From positions 1 through 64,000 of the forward strand of contig JAPTMU010000064.1 of the NCBI GenBank assembly GCA_028583405.1: 64,000 bases of DNA. The letters are read 5' to 3'. Below are positions 12,386 through 25,476 of this stretch, piece after piece. Source of the stretch: Pogonophryne albipinna. Its lineage: Eukaryota; Chordata; Actinopteri; Perciformes; Artedidraconidae. The position numbers and the translations under genes are program-made. Position 1 is the first letter of the stretch; each line of letters starts with the position of its first letter. Below the pieces are notes generated by a model that ran no database searches, had not been told where the DNA came from, and was given only the letters and a program-made list of their open reading frames with translations.

Positions 12386-14938
12386 AGTTGAAAAGATACC
12401 CATGGCTCAAAGCACTCAATTTAGTTCAATCTTAAAAACTTGCTCTTGCATTTTTCAGATATATTAAAATGTGCAAAGGACTATATTAAATATTTGTATT
12501 GATAAAGCACATTAAGCGTAGCCTTAAAAAAAATACTAATGAATTTAAAAAAACTTCACTATATGAAATGTAAATGAGCTATCCATGAAAATGAGTTGTG
12601 TCACAATGATTACAGTTTTCAGTCACCTCTAGGCCCATTTCCTTGTCCACTTGTCGATAAAAGCAAGACTTGCAGTAGGTTTAGTTATTATATACACATT
12701 ATTTTAATTGTATTATGTACTGTTATCCATTGTGCAGATTCTAATGGCAAAGGGTTAGATTTAAGGATTGTGTCTTAACTTTAAAATCTGGGTCAAATAT
12801 TTTTGTATTTTGGCGTCGTAGTTAGAATTTAGGTTTCAAAGATTTCTCATCAGGCCGAAGTTGATATTCTTGCACTTCTGCTGCAAAAATACAAAGGCAC
12901 TCATTGAAGATGACTAGCACCTCCAGTGTTAATTAGATCACTGATAAACAGTTATTGGTGAGCACTGAGTGATCATGGCGTGCTGCAAAAAACAAACTTG
13001 ATCTGGAAGAGAGGATTAACTTGTCAGTTGATTTGATGATATTAGTCAAATATATTACCTTAAATCTGCATTTTCTATGTTATGCAAATGTTCAATAACT
13101 CCTTTAATGTTGGTTTTATTATTGTATTTACTGGTTTATTAAACAGTGCACAATAATACACTTTACTGTTTATGCACCAGAGTTATGCTGCATTTTTATA
13201 AAATACTACACTTTAGGGCTATACTTAATGTTTTAAATTAGATTGTGGCTAAACTTTACATTTAAATATAATGATAATGATCACATACTTACAGTAATAT
13301 ACCTTGTACAAGAGTTAGATGCTTGTTGTTCTGCTTCCACTGCCACAAGCCAAAATGAAAACAGTGAAAACATTTGCCACACTAATACGGGTAAGATAAT
13401 GAACTTTGATCTACAAATATTCAAAGGTTTGTGCAGAATTTTATTTGTTGTTTACGAGGGACTGCAGTCTAGTTCATGGCAGGTAAAGCACGTGCAGTAA
13501 ATTAAAAAACAGCAATAACCTTGGGTTTGCTAAAGTCTTTTATTTGTGTTATTTAAATGTAAGTATTTGTCATTGTTGTGTGTTCATATGCAAAAGAGAT
13601 AATGTAGTTTATATATATGTATTTTACTTTTGCACATCAATCATATAACTGCACATGAATGTTGTGCAAGGGTCTGTTGCAATACATCCCCATCAGGAGC
13701 TTTTTAAAGTTTGTCAGATACTGACACTGTTTGCACTGGTAGACATGTACACAGATAGAGTCCAAAGGGGCCTTAGCCTCTTTGGACACTTTGCTGACGC
13801 TTTAATTCATCATGACAGATTATGGTATTAATGTACATTTATATTATATTTTAAAACATTTTATTCTTCTGAAAGACAATTTCAGAAGTTTGAAATGAAT
13901 GCCGCCTCACCTCAGTTGAGTAACACGTCTCCGAGATCTCAGAGGGTCTAATGTTAGAGGACAGTTTGAGGAAAGGCTAAAACTATAAATATACACTTGT
14001 ATTTGAATCATAAAACACATGCTGTATAAAAAAAGTTATGATGTGTGAAATATTTTATTATAAAATCAGTGTTCATCCCTTACAACCTAAGTTCACTAAG
14101 CGTGCAATGTTAGGTTTTACAAAGAAAAGGATATATTGTGCAACCTTTTGCAGACATCAACCTATTAAGTCAGACAATGGCTGCAGATGAAAAAAAAGTT
14201 TTTTAAAAAGTGAAAAATTGGCACATAACCCTGTTGTCCTCCTGATGAGGTCCATGGAAGTAATTATAAACTCTGCAACCCTTGTCACAGGAGACCGAAA
14301 TGTTCTGTCCCCCAGCATGGCAACTGTAGGCACTCTTACCTAATCAATCGTTGGGCATAAAGGTCGACTGTTTGATCGCCTGATTATATGTTCTAAGCTA
14401 TGTCCGACTTTATCATTTATTTAGTTCCCATTTCGGCTGAAAAGGTCCAGATAGCTTCCTGATGATAAATTATCAGTATAACTTCAAAACATGACAATTT
14501 GAAAGAGACACAGCAATGCAGATATGATCAGCTATATGCTTTGCTTTGGTTATCGATAGTCTTCTTAATCACATTTCCCAACCCCTCACTATGGATCGCT
14601 GTGCCGAGTAAAACGCAAAATCTGCAAACACCATCTTTTTCATCACATAGGCATTGAGTACCAATTCTTTTAAAAACGAGATTGTAAAAATGATTCAGGT
14701 CAGCAAAAGGTCACACATTCACTACTTAATTTTGCAAACTTAAAAATAATAAAATGTTGCAAAATGTATGGGAGCAACCATCGCCATGGTGACAATGATG
14801 TAAACAGGTAATCCATGAGGTATGTGTTTAAATATTTCACTGAAAAAGTAAATAGGATAGACAAACATTCACTACAGTCTGAAGGGTACATCCTCTGGGG
14901 ACCTTGAATGTGGGTTTCATGGTAATCCATCCATTAGT
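12386..14938. other. Intergenic DNA upstream of apob
   Basis: AT-rich, with short chance ORFs only. No protein family, RNA gene or bounded repeat was recognised. Distal apob regulatory sequence could lie here but cannot be picked out by eye. Confidence 0.6.
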
Positions 14939-14939
14939 T

Positions 14940-15335
14940 AGTGGAATGTAACTAAGTACATTTACCCAAGTACTCTACTTAAATATAGTTTGGGGGACTT
15001 GTACTTTACATGAGTATTTCCATATGCTTCTTTATACTTCTATTTCACTACATCTCCAAGGGAAATATCGTAAAGAGTTACTAGTATAGGTACTTTTTAC
15101 ATATAACAACTTGTGTGTATGTGATATATATTTTACTAATCTACTCAGTAGAATACAATGTATCCACCATTTGCCCAAAATAACAATTTACAGCATTATA
15201 AAACTCTAATATGTATTTTCTAATAATAAAACATAATAATAACATATTCTAAAATGATACAAAACCTTTAGAAAAGCCATCCTGCACAATTTGTACTTGA
15301 GTACACTTAGAACTTATGTACTTTTACTCTCATTT
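14940..15335. mobile_element. Degraded hAT-like MITE (AAGTAC-rich)
   Basis: The left part reads GGAATGTAACTAAGTAC and the right part holds TACTTGAGTACAC and GTACTTTTACTC. This is the AAGTACTCAAGTA-rich composition of the better-preserved element at 24968-25468. Ends are decayed and no target duplication was found, so the limits are approximate. Confidence 0.45.
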
Positions 15336-17100
15336 GAAATTAAGGAAACTAATTGTTGCAAAATAACTCCTGCAGCAGGAACTGTGTAATACAGTTTGCA
15401 ATATATTCAACTACAGTTTAATGACCTAATGTATTAGTCAATCAGTTTGATCAACAGTGGCTGAAAGTCCAGACACAATGAAGTCATGCACAGGGTATCG
15501 CTGTGTCATAAACCACCATGCTCGCTCAAAGTGACATTGTTCTTCAGCTCTATCTGGAACTGAGAGATAGCATGTTAGACCAAACCTGATAAAAACTTCA
15601 CTGATAGAAACATGATATGAAGAGAGATCAAAGTTTATCACATAACAATCAACATATAGCATACATGCATGCACACATACAGGACAGAGTCACATGTGCA
15701 TAAATCCCTAAATCTTTGCATTATTTGCATAACATCTATTTATTATAAGAGTCTCAGGACCAAAGAATCAGAGAAAGACTGCTTTATCTTTTCCAATTTG
15801 ATTGACATTGAACCCCTCCATCTGTGTTAAAAGTATTTTGAGATGCAACCCTCAGTCATTTTTGGAGCAGGAGTATTATTTGGAGAGTTAGTGCATAAGA
15901 GTTCTTTGTGCTGCCCATGTCATTCACTTCATCCCTTGTATTGAAAATTATATCTGTAAGGTAATTAAAATACAAAGCACTGAGATACAATTATTTTTTC
16001 AGAAGAACTTAGAAGTGTTTCTTGCAATCACAGAATCGAACTATGTGAGCATAGACACAGGATTACACACATAAACACACTTATTATTATTATTATCCTG
16101 GTTGAAAGTCCCTTCCCTATCATATGTGGGACACGCTCATTACTTCACGAGTACAGAACATGCCGTATACTGCCTAAAGAGAACATCATATACATATTTG
16201 GCTCTATTCCAATAGACGTAAACACACACAGACATTGTCATTGGACTTTGATTGGAAAAATTGTGTTGGATTTAACCTTTGATCTACATGTACAGATCTG
16301 ACTGATTGTCTGCTGCCACAGTAACCATGTCATGTATGTACATATGAAAGGATAAAAGCATTGCTGATGGAATATACTGTACAGTACATCAGGCAGATTT
16401 ATGGGTGTAATTGTTTGGTATGGTATTACGTTTTAGTAATGCTTGTGTAACACAGATAGACACGAACACTGGCCTTTCTACACACAAAACCTATAGCTTG
16501 TTCAGGAAGAGTAAACTGCAACAAAAAAAAATGAAACCTCAGAGAAATGGGGTTTCATACATCCTCTAACCACTAAATAATAATACGAACATGCTAAAAG
16601 GTCAAATCCGGCAGATAAAAGGTTCATCTTGGTTTGTGCAAGAATGCTTATACTTGCTAACGATCACTTTTCATGGGCCTGCATTGATTATTGGCTTGCT
16701 AGTTGTTATTACGCTTAAATACAGCCTATAAAACATGCATTATAGTGAAGGGGCATCTTCGTGATAGCTATATTCCAATATTTCCATACAAGAACAATTC
16801 CCTTTTTAATGTCAGTGTGTTCAAGTCATGCAGTCGTTCAGTTATGTCTACATCTACTTCTAAGAAAGTCTAATCAGCATGTCACTATCAACACAGCTCA
16901 ATAAAAAGTAGGGCAAATACGATAAGCAAGCTACAGGTTTACGGCAAATTTAGCTTATCAGTATATCAGCATGTCTGCAGTCTTTATCATGTCCTCTGCT
17001 TTGTAGCACGTCCAAAAAACCTGCATATGTATAGAAGTTTAAAATAAAGGCTTTTGAGATGTAGCTGCAGGAATAGAGTTGGATTAATTTTTATTTACAT
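15336..17100. other. Intergenic DNA without recognised genes
   Basis: AT-rich sequence. The few short ORFs look like chance frames, and no bounded repeat or RNA gene was recognised. Confidence 0.55.
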
Positions 17101-17103
17101 ATT

Positions 17104-17293
17104 AATTTAAATGACTTGACTTTTAAGAAACATATTAAGAAAGTATCAAATACTATTAAATTCAACTTGCAACATTTTAAACAAATTAGACCCTTCTTAA
17201 CTGTCAATGCTGCTAAGTCATACCTCCACTGTATGATTCTATCCCACATTGAATACTGTTTGACAAACTGGTTGTTTGCTTGTGCCACACACC
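17104..17293 (+). mobile_element. LINE reverse-transcriptase 3' fragment
   Basis: The plus frame encodes FKKHIKKVSNTIKFNL, then RPFLTVNAAKSYLHCMI and LSHIEYCLTNW. This is typical of the end of the reverse-transcriptase ORF in fish LINEs. The fragment stops at a TTAA where the piggyBac left end begins. It is truncated on both sides and not functional. Confidence 0.7.
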
Positions 17294-17565
17294 TTAACCC
17301 TTGTGTGGTGTTTGGGTCAAATTGACCTGATTTCCATTTTCAATGAATACAAAAATATATAAGGATATTTTCGTTCAACCTGAAACTCAATGGCCGGAGC
17401 TTATTTATTGTGAAGGACATGTGGAATTGTTTTTATTTGTTTTCCACTTGTGAAAAAATGCCCACCCGCATTTATGTCCTTCATAAGAGGTTCGGATCAA
17501 TCTGACCCGGATACAATACCAGGACAGACAGACAGAGAAAAACACACAGAAACACACAAACTAAA

Positions 17566-17695
<130 letters not shown>

Positions 17696-17933
17696 CAAAA
17701 TGATATGCATAGAGAAGCTGTTTGATCCTGTTATCCCTTGATCTTTACCCTTTGTAGTGTGTACACAAAACTATCCTAGAACATTATAAACATCTTAGAT
17801 CTTCCAGAAATGTATAAACATTTTACATTTTCTCGCACTGTCCCCCTCGCACCTGCACGCCGGAGGAGGGACTAAACAGAGACATAACCTCACATTACAG
17901 TGTAGTGCAGAACTACAATTATCTACCAGCAAA

Positions 17934-19214
17934 ATGGCCAAAAGATATTCTGCTCAGAGAGCCTTGGAGCTAATAATGGATGAGTGTGAGTGGAATGCAT
18001 TAGAAGAACACGGTGAAGTGGAACAGGAAGACATTTCTGAAGATGAGGATAATGTGGAGGTCAACTCAGAATTTGACAGCGAATTGGAAGATGAACTTGA
18101 CTCAGAGCCAGCTGCTGGAAGACCCCCACAGCCAGCCGCAAGAAGACCCCCACAGCCAGCCGCTGAAGGACCCCCACAGCCAACCGCAAGAAGACCCCCT
18201 CAGCGTGTTCATCCCCAATAAGTGAGCCCACTCGCTTGTCTGCAAATATAATAAGGATGGTACCCGGGCCGACACGAATGGCAGTGACGCATGTTCATAA
18301 CATCAAGTCATCATTCGAGCTTTTGATGCCAGACTCAATACAAAACATCATATTGGACATGACCAATCGTGAGGGGAGACAGGTTTTTGGGAAGGAATGG
18401 AAAGAGTTGGATATTACACATGTGCATGCATACTTTGGCATCCTTATTCTTGCAGGTGTGTATAGGTCAAGAGGAGAGTCCACTGAGAGTCTGTGGGATG
18501 CTGAAACAGGGAGAGCCATTTTCAGGGCAACAATGTCTCTTGAGACTTTTCATATTTTTTCAAGGATCGTCAGGTTTGATGACAGGGAGACCAGACCTGC
18601 TAGACGACGGAGGGACAAGTTGGCAGCAATCCGCACAGTGTGGGACAAGTGGGTGCAGCGGCTTCCATCTCTCTACAACCCTGGGCCAAATGTTACTGTG
18701 GATGAACGGCTTGTGGGGTTTAGAGGCCGCTGCCCTTTCAGGCAGTACATTCCCTCCAAGCCAGCAAGGTATGGAATAAAAATCTGGGCTGCCTGGGATG
18801 CTGTATCATCCTATGCATGGAATATGCAAATGTATACAGGGAAGCCAGAGGGAGGCGTGCCGGAGAAAAACCAGGGGGCAAGAGTGGTGCTTGACATGGT
18901 GCAGGGCCTCAGTGGCCACAATGTCACCTGCGATAATTTGTTCACATCGCACAGCCTGGGACAAGAACTTCTCAGAAGAAAAGTCACAATGATTGGAACA
19001 GTACGAAAAGACAGAGCTTCCCCCTCATCTTCTAACGGTGAAGAAAAGGCCAGTTCATTCCTCCGACTTTGTGTTCACAGACAACACTGCCCTGGTATCC
19101 TACATACCAAAAAAGGGCAGAAATGTCATTCTCATGAGCACGTTACACAGAGATGCAAAGATCAGTGGCCGTGAGGACCGTAAGCCAGATATAATACTTG
19201 ATTACAATGCCTAA
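17934..19214 (+). pseudogene. Broken piggyBac transposase (PGBD-like)
   Basis: The first segment (17934-18221) is an acidic N-terminus with a short repeat of RPPQPAA type and ends at TAA. The DDE domain continues in another frame (about 18236-19010) with FGILILAGVYRSR, TVDERLVGFRGRC (first catalytic Asp) and TCDNLFTS (second Asp). A second frameshift near 19010 moves the homology to a third frame (VKKRPVHSSDFVFTDN to RKPDIILDYNA), which stops at 19214. The family normally continues NA-TKGGVD with the third Asp and a C-terminal cysteine-rich domain. Those are missing, so it cannot be active. Confidence 0.85.
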
Positions 19215-20040
19215 TCCTAAAATAAATCTGGCATATTTACGCTTGGTACATTTATTGTGTTAAGTGTTCATTAATAATGTGCATTGTCCCGACCAAATAA
19301 ACGATTAAATAAATAAATAATATAAATGATCAGAACACAAAAGAATAGATTCATTTATTATGTATTGGTATTCTCTCAATGATCAAATTATTATTTATTG
19401 TCATTTTGCAACACAGGGTTGTGTAAGAAAGCACAATTATTGTCCTATTTTGCTACTTTAAAAAAAAGGTCAGGAATCTAACTGTCTAAGAAAATGTAGT
19501 GTGGTAGTACGACAGTGGACACTTCTGTATCCTTTATCAGATAGTGGCAGGGTGTATGGTCTTTGGCTGGGATGGGGATTGTTCTTTAATTTGATTTAGA
19601 CTCTTCACAGTCCCCTCTTATCCCGAACACACATAGGTACCAATGATGTTCTGGTCTGTTTTAATCACCCAATGCAGTCCTGTTCTGCATATCCAATTCC
19701 TGAGTTTTTTACTGTTTCCAGACAGGAAACTAATATATTGCTCATCTGTAAAAGTGATCAAACAATTAGCTCGGGTATTTTGACTTCTTAAGTTTCCTTA
19801 AGAAATAAAGCTTTTTTTTTAGCTTTATTCACCAGGATGGAGATATGTGATGACCATGTCAGGATGTTTGTCATGCTGATTCAGGAACATAAATCTGTTC
19901 ATTTTTCTCTACCTCAGCTGCAAAGATGTAGACAGGGTTGTGTGTCTCCAGCTCCTTTTATCTAACATACAACAATACGTTGTTCTCTGAGCACTCCCCT
20001 TAAAGATTGTCCATTATATGTAGTCCTAGCGTGGTTTGAA
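19215..20040. other. Intergenic DNA, probably decayed repeats
   Basis: No gene recognised. Short AAAT runs occur at about 19305-19325. Part of this stretch may be the rest of the LINE interrupted by piggyBac, but I could not recognise it. Confidence 0.4.
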
Positions 20041-20262
20041 ATCTGGCCAATGATGATCTGTCCTATGTAAACTCCACAATGGAGTTCTCTTCATGTAATT
20101 GGTACACAACATGAACAGTAGGGGACTGAGTTCACAGCCTGGGGGAGCTCCGGGGTTTAGCAGAGTGACCACAGTGACCATAAATCTCGACTGCCTGAGG
20201 TCTATTAATGAGGAAGTCCAATATGAAGATGCACAGTGTGGTACTCAAGCCCATGGTGCTAC
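20040..20262 (-). mobile_element. LINE reverse-transcriptase fragment, antisense
   Basis: The minus strand reads LNPGAPPGCELSPLLFMLCTNY and, upstream, GLSTTLCNWILDFL-like residues. These are the hallmark motifs of fish LINE reverse transcriptases (GxPQGCVLSPLL). Only about 70 codons remain. Confidence 0.7.
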
Positions 20263-20339
20263 TTCCGGCGCCGTCTCGGGCGGCTGCGTGCTAGAGTTGC
20301 TCCTCGTAGTTTTTGTCTTTTATCTAGTTTTATCTATAT

Positions 20340-20640
20340 ATGTATTTACTTTCTCTAGCTCTTATACTTATTTATAGTAACGATGTGGTTTCGCATGTTT
20401 TATATTTGATATTTAGTATTTTACTTGAATGTGCAATATGACTTGTCACCAAATGACTTGTCACTGTCACAGGCTGCTACCTATTCTCTACTGGGGCACT
20501 GTAATACGTTACTTTAAAACTTTGTATATTGAGCTATTGTATATTGCATACTTTTATTAAGATGTATCTGTATTGTAATTTTGGAGCAACCTGGCAAAAA
20601 GAATTTCCTTCGGGATTAATAAAGTTCTATCTAATCTAAT
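20340..20640 (+). mobile_element. LINE 3' end
   Basis: It ends with an AATAAAG-type motif and a TCTAATCTAATC tail after GGAATTTCCTTCGGG-like sequence, the usual layout of fish LINE 3' ends. It lies opposite in strand to the neighbouring reverse-transcriptase fragment, so it is a separate insertion or an inversion. Confidence 0.55.
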
Positions 20641-23500
20641 CAAAATGTGCCATTCAGTGTAATAGGGGAGATGGGGTTGAATCTTGAGTTGAAACCAACT
20701 TCCTTTGTAGGTGTTGTTAGTTTCTAGATGCGTGAGTGGAAAGCAGTAGGAGACGGCATGTTGTTTGGATATGTTGGAATTATATGCAAACTGGTGAGGG
20801 TCCATTCTGGCTGAGATGTTGTTTTTGAAAGCACTTCATGAAATGCGAATAAGTGCCAAAGGGCAGTAGTCTTTTATCACGTGTTCTTAGTACACAGCCA
20901 GGCATGGTATGGGATAGTATCAGGCCCGGCTGCTATCAGGAAAGATTATCTCACACATTATGTTGTTTGACATGGTTATGATTCTATCCGTTTACTTTAT
21001 ATGTAATTAGGCTGGGTAAAAAAAGTATCTTCTGCTTGTCCCGGGAAAAAAGGATTATAAGGCCACTTTGGGGGAGCAACGTTACATTGACTTATTATCA
21101 ACTTTTTGAGAAAATATGGGAAACTTGTTGGCATATAGCTTACCTATTAACAAATGCATAAAGATAGGGAGCAACATTTGTTTGGAGACGTGTTTCTGGC
21201 CACCTAGTATACTCTAAAAATAAATTTAACTTTTTGAACATATTGAAATTTGCCTTTTTTTAATGCTGCAATCAAGTTAAACCTTAAATTCAGTGTCACA
21301 TGTTCCCTAAATATTGACAGAGAACCATAGAGGGGAGCATTGCCCCTCTCTGTGTGTAATGTAAAGACGGTTAGATCAATATTTGAGGAGTACGTGGGGC
21401 TTTTACAGCTGCTGTTATTGCATGTCACCCAATCATGTGAAAACTGTAGGTGAGATGGAGGATGGACCGAGGGTCAACCGAGTTGGTTTTCTATGAAGAA
21501 TTTATACTCTATTTGGCAACATGTCTAGACTTGAATTTAGGTATCTAATCTTTATTTACATCAGCACAGTTGAAACCCTGTCATCCAATACAACAGTCTG
21601 TACTGTATATAGTCAAGTAACTAGAAAAATAGTACATTGAGTAAGATTTGTCTCTGAAGTTATTGTAATTGTTTTGTGGAAACACAGTATGGACATTGAC
21701 CTGCTCACTGTAAGGTAAGATAAACTTAGACTAAAGGATAATAGGTTGCCATGTTACAACTATTTTCTTAAGTGCTTTCACATGCCAGTGAAAAATGTGG
21801 TTACAAAATGTAATTCCTGTACTCATAAAAGGGGTTAGGCTGTGTTCCAATCTTTCTCATTGTAAAATAATTATATGATTATAATCGCCCAAATTCAATT
21901 ATAGACTTAGGTTATAAAACTAATTGTCATCAGGCCAAAAGGTGATTCTAAGTTTTTTATTTTGTTTTACTTCACAGTAACAAGAACTTTGTCTCTTTTA
22001 TTTACTCTGTGTGGTAAATAAATTAGCAGCATTAAACATATTCATGCCATGTTTTTGAATTGATTAATGATTATCATTTATAATCTTTTAGTTTGCACAA
22101 CAAAAATATCATTTTTAGATACAGTATATAAAAGCCTGTATTTGTGTGTATGTTGTTGTACTCGTGTTTATGTGTTTTAGTTAGCGTAAACACATGTGCG
22201 AATACAAAAGTGATACTACTTGTGGGAACATATTGTCCCATTAAAACAAACTGCAAGGAGAAATTACACAACATGACACCACTACATTCAAATACAGAAT
22301 ACTCGTTAGTAATTGGCTAAAAGGGACTGTGCCTGTGAACACCCCTAAGTAGCAGACCTGTGTGTCCAATAAAGTTTCCCCATCAGCTGAGCTCAAGCTT
22401 TACAACAGACCTATCAACAACTCTACAGCAGAGTGGAGGCTGTCAGTGGCCTCTAGTGGATCATTATGTTTCTGCAGAACAGCACATCAATGTTCCCCCT
22501 CCATAAATGAATCCTACATAACTACACGTGCCCATTTTCAATCGGAGCAGTCATTATTTCCTGCTTTATTGTCCTTGAGAAAGACTTAAATGAAATCCTC
22601 ACTCAATGTTAGCCTTTTTCCTGGATTATATCATCAACTTGCAAATGTATGTGATGTCAAAAGTCCTAGAATTCAGTCTATTTGTAAAAAATAAGAATTA
22701 CTATTTGATTTAACATACGTTATGTGTTATTGGTCAACTATCCGTTATTCCAGCACTCTCGTGGTGAGCTTTTTAATAAGTAAAGGAGAAAATAAATTTG
22801 ACAACGGTGTCTCTTTTTGAATAGTCTAAAAAAGGTTTTTAAAAAATGAAAAAACAATTAACTCAAGGTCCACTTATTAGTTTAAAGTTTAAACCGTCAT
22901 GAGAGTTTGTTCAGCAGTGAGATGATTTTTGTCGATACTTAGTATGTTCACTTATCAAATGCGTATTACTAGTATTCAATGTTTTACATGATGGTTAATG
23001 GATGCCACTGGTTGTAATAATCATTGTTAATTAACATTTTAGTCCATCTATTAGATTTTACAGAGATTTCAACTCTATTGTCATTCTTAAGAACAAAACT
23101 TAAAAGCTAGTTTTCATGGACCTTGAGTCAAGTATTTTTTTTATATTGTAGGCTAATTACCTTATATTGGCCTTAATGTGGCTGTTGGGGAACCTTTTAA
23201 ATGGTTTGTGATGTAGTGGCTGCATGCTAAGCTATTTGTTCTATTTTTATTTGGCAAATTGACACTCAATGTATTAGAGAGAGATCCTTCTTTTTGAAGG
23301 ATGTTGAAACAATGCTTTTCATCCGCTTTACTCCAGCAGCGACAGGCTTGTGACAGTGTTGAGTTACAAGTTGGCAATAGCAACAAAAGCAACCTCAGAC
23401 TACTTTATCACTGCTTCAAACCCCCCACCTAGTCTGTATTGTACTCACTCTTAGGTAGAGATAAACACTCCATGTGCTAGAAATAGGTGTCAGGCTTCAG
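20641..23500. other. Intergenic DNA without recognised genes
   Basis: AT-rich with scattered stop codons. A short hairpin (AGAGGGG / CCCCTCT) lies near 21331-21352 but has no further support as an RNA. No bounded transposon was recognised. Confidence 0.5.
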
Positions 23501-23503
23501 GAA

Positions 23504-23643
<140 letters not shown>

Positions 23644-23699
23644 CACACACAGTTAATTATTTATCCACTTACTGAAATGCTGACATACACACCGCCCTG

Positions 23700-24690
23700 C
23701 CTGCAGTGTCACTTTAGCCTGAGGTTACTGTCATAGGTACTGATGGAAAAATGTACATCTTCAGAGGATCTGAGAGATAAATCATACAGGGGAACAATTT
23801 AATTAGGTTATACCTTATTCATTATATAATATATACATTATGATATACCACTTTTTAGCTCAGTGTGTACCACATGGTCCTTTGATGTAATAAATACAGG
23901 GTTTTTCATCCCAACACAAGATGATGCTGGTGTTTGTAGGTTGTAATTAATTCCACCAATAAGGCATAATATGAACACATTTGCTACTATAACACTTTCT
24001 GTTTATTCTCTCTGTTGTGTACTTTCTCTTTGTACGCAATCATAGGGGTATTACATCATTCAGTATATGATGTCCTCGGCTACTGTAGTTTATCCCAGAA
24101 TTCCTTATAATCCATTTGTATACTAACTGTTTTACATGGGGTTCTGCATTGTATTGTGTATATTTGGTGAAGTTAATCAGTATGTCACACTATCAAGATT
24201 TTCCCTCAAATGTGAACCGTTTATTTTAGATATTGTGCTAATAATAGTCTCCAGTGATAATTTTCCACAGGACGCTGCTGCGACTGTTTCTACGATGGAA
24301 GCAGTGAGTGTGGACGGATCCATTCTGTCTTCGGTGGGGGGTTTCCTTTTAGCACAAGAAGTTGTTAAACCGTCATAAAATACATTTTAGCTAATAACTA
24401 CATTTACTTTTGACACGTGTTCTCATTCCTTTTATTCCAAATGATGCAGTTATTTCCAGCATTCAGACCAAGAATGTTAAATTGCCTTCGAAGGGAAAAT
24501 AAAACTCTTTAGTTGTAAAGTGGGGAAGTCGGAAGAAAACCGAGCTCTGTGCCACATCTTCCACTAAACCATAAAGCCGCTACACAGGGGACTGGAGGAA
24601 GAATCGACAAATAAGAAACAAAAATAACATTTAGCCTGTTAACATCATCTTGTTTCTGTCTGAAAGTGACACACCGTAGTTACAGCGACT
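23700..24690. other. Intergenic DNA
   Basis: No gene recognised. An 80-codon ORF at 24136-24378 has no known motif and ordinary non-coding composition. Confidence 0.45.
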
Positions 24691-24818
24691 CGAGCATCTT
24701 TAATTACTCCCGTTTTTTTTTTGTTAAGAGTTTTATCAGTAGGAGGTTCGCTACTTAAAGTTGGCGTGAGGTGTGAAAGTGGGCTTAACCGAAGAGGACT
24801 TTTCAACTCCTTTATTAG
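24690..24818 (+). other. hpcal1: Candidate untranslated first exon of hpcal1
   Basis: Less AT-rich sequence ending TTTATTAG followed by a consensus donor GTAAGT (24819-24824), same strand as hpcal1. The hpcal1 coding exon is preceded by an acceptor-like CCTGCAG ending at 31068, so a spliced 5'UTR is expected. The link across about 6 kb is inference only; transcript reads would decide it. Confidence 0.3.
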
Positions 24819-24967
24819 GTAAGTTTACATCACTTTATATATAAAATACTGCTTAAAGCTATGTCCAGTCATCTCCGGTGCTTCCATATTGTATCCTGGT
24901 CTGCTGTGGCAATGTGTCCATAACGGAGGAGGCTGTTTATAGGATAAGGGCTACACCCTCCAAACCT

Positions 24968-25468
24968 CAGAGGTGGTAGAAGTACTCAAATCTTGTACTT
25001 AAGTAAAAGTACAAGTACCAGAGTGTAGGAATACTCTGTTACAAGTAAAAGCCCTGCAATCAAAATGTTACTTAAGTAAAAGTACAAAAGTATTAGCATC
25101 AAAATATACTTAAAGTACTAAAAGTTCATAATTGGCCCATTCCAGATGATTTGAATTAAATCGATGCATTAAAGTGAATCAAAGCTGGTAAAGATTCAGA
25201 TACTTTTAATTTGTATACTGCAGGGTAGCTTGTGGATTTTACTCCATGTGTAACTAAAGTCCAATTTAAGTGTTGCTTATAGACATCATTAATCCATATC
25301 TGCAAACTAAAGGTTCAAACGTAAATGTAGTAAAAGTCTTAATTGGAGTGGGACAGAAGTACAAAGTAGCAAACAATTTAAATACACATGTAAAGTACAA
25401 GTATCTCAAAAGTGTACTCAAGTAAGTACCATACTTCAGTAAATGTACTTAGTTACTTTCCACCACTG
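24968..25468. mobile_element. hAT-type MITE (AAGTAC-rich)
   Basis: The ends are CAGAGGTGGTAGAAGTACTC and, in reverse complement, CAGTGGTGGAAAGTAACTAA: CAG-type termini of hAT non-autonomous elements. The 8-bp flanks CCAAACCT and CCTAGCCT agree at 6 of 8 bases, fitting an aged target duplication. It is about 500 bp with no coding capacity. Confidence 0.7.
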
Positions 25469-25476
25469 CCTAGCCT

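Noticed and set aside
21331..21352. Short GC hairpin as a possible small RNA
   Set aside because: A 7-bp stem with no promoter or terminator signal is expected by chance.
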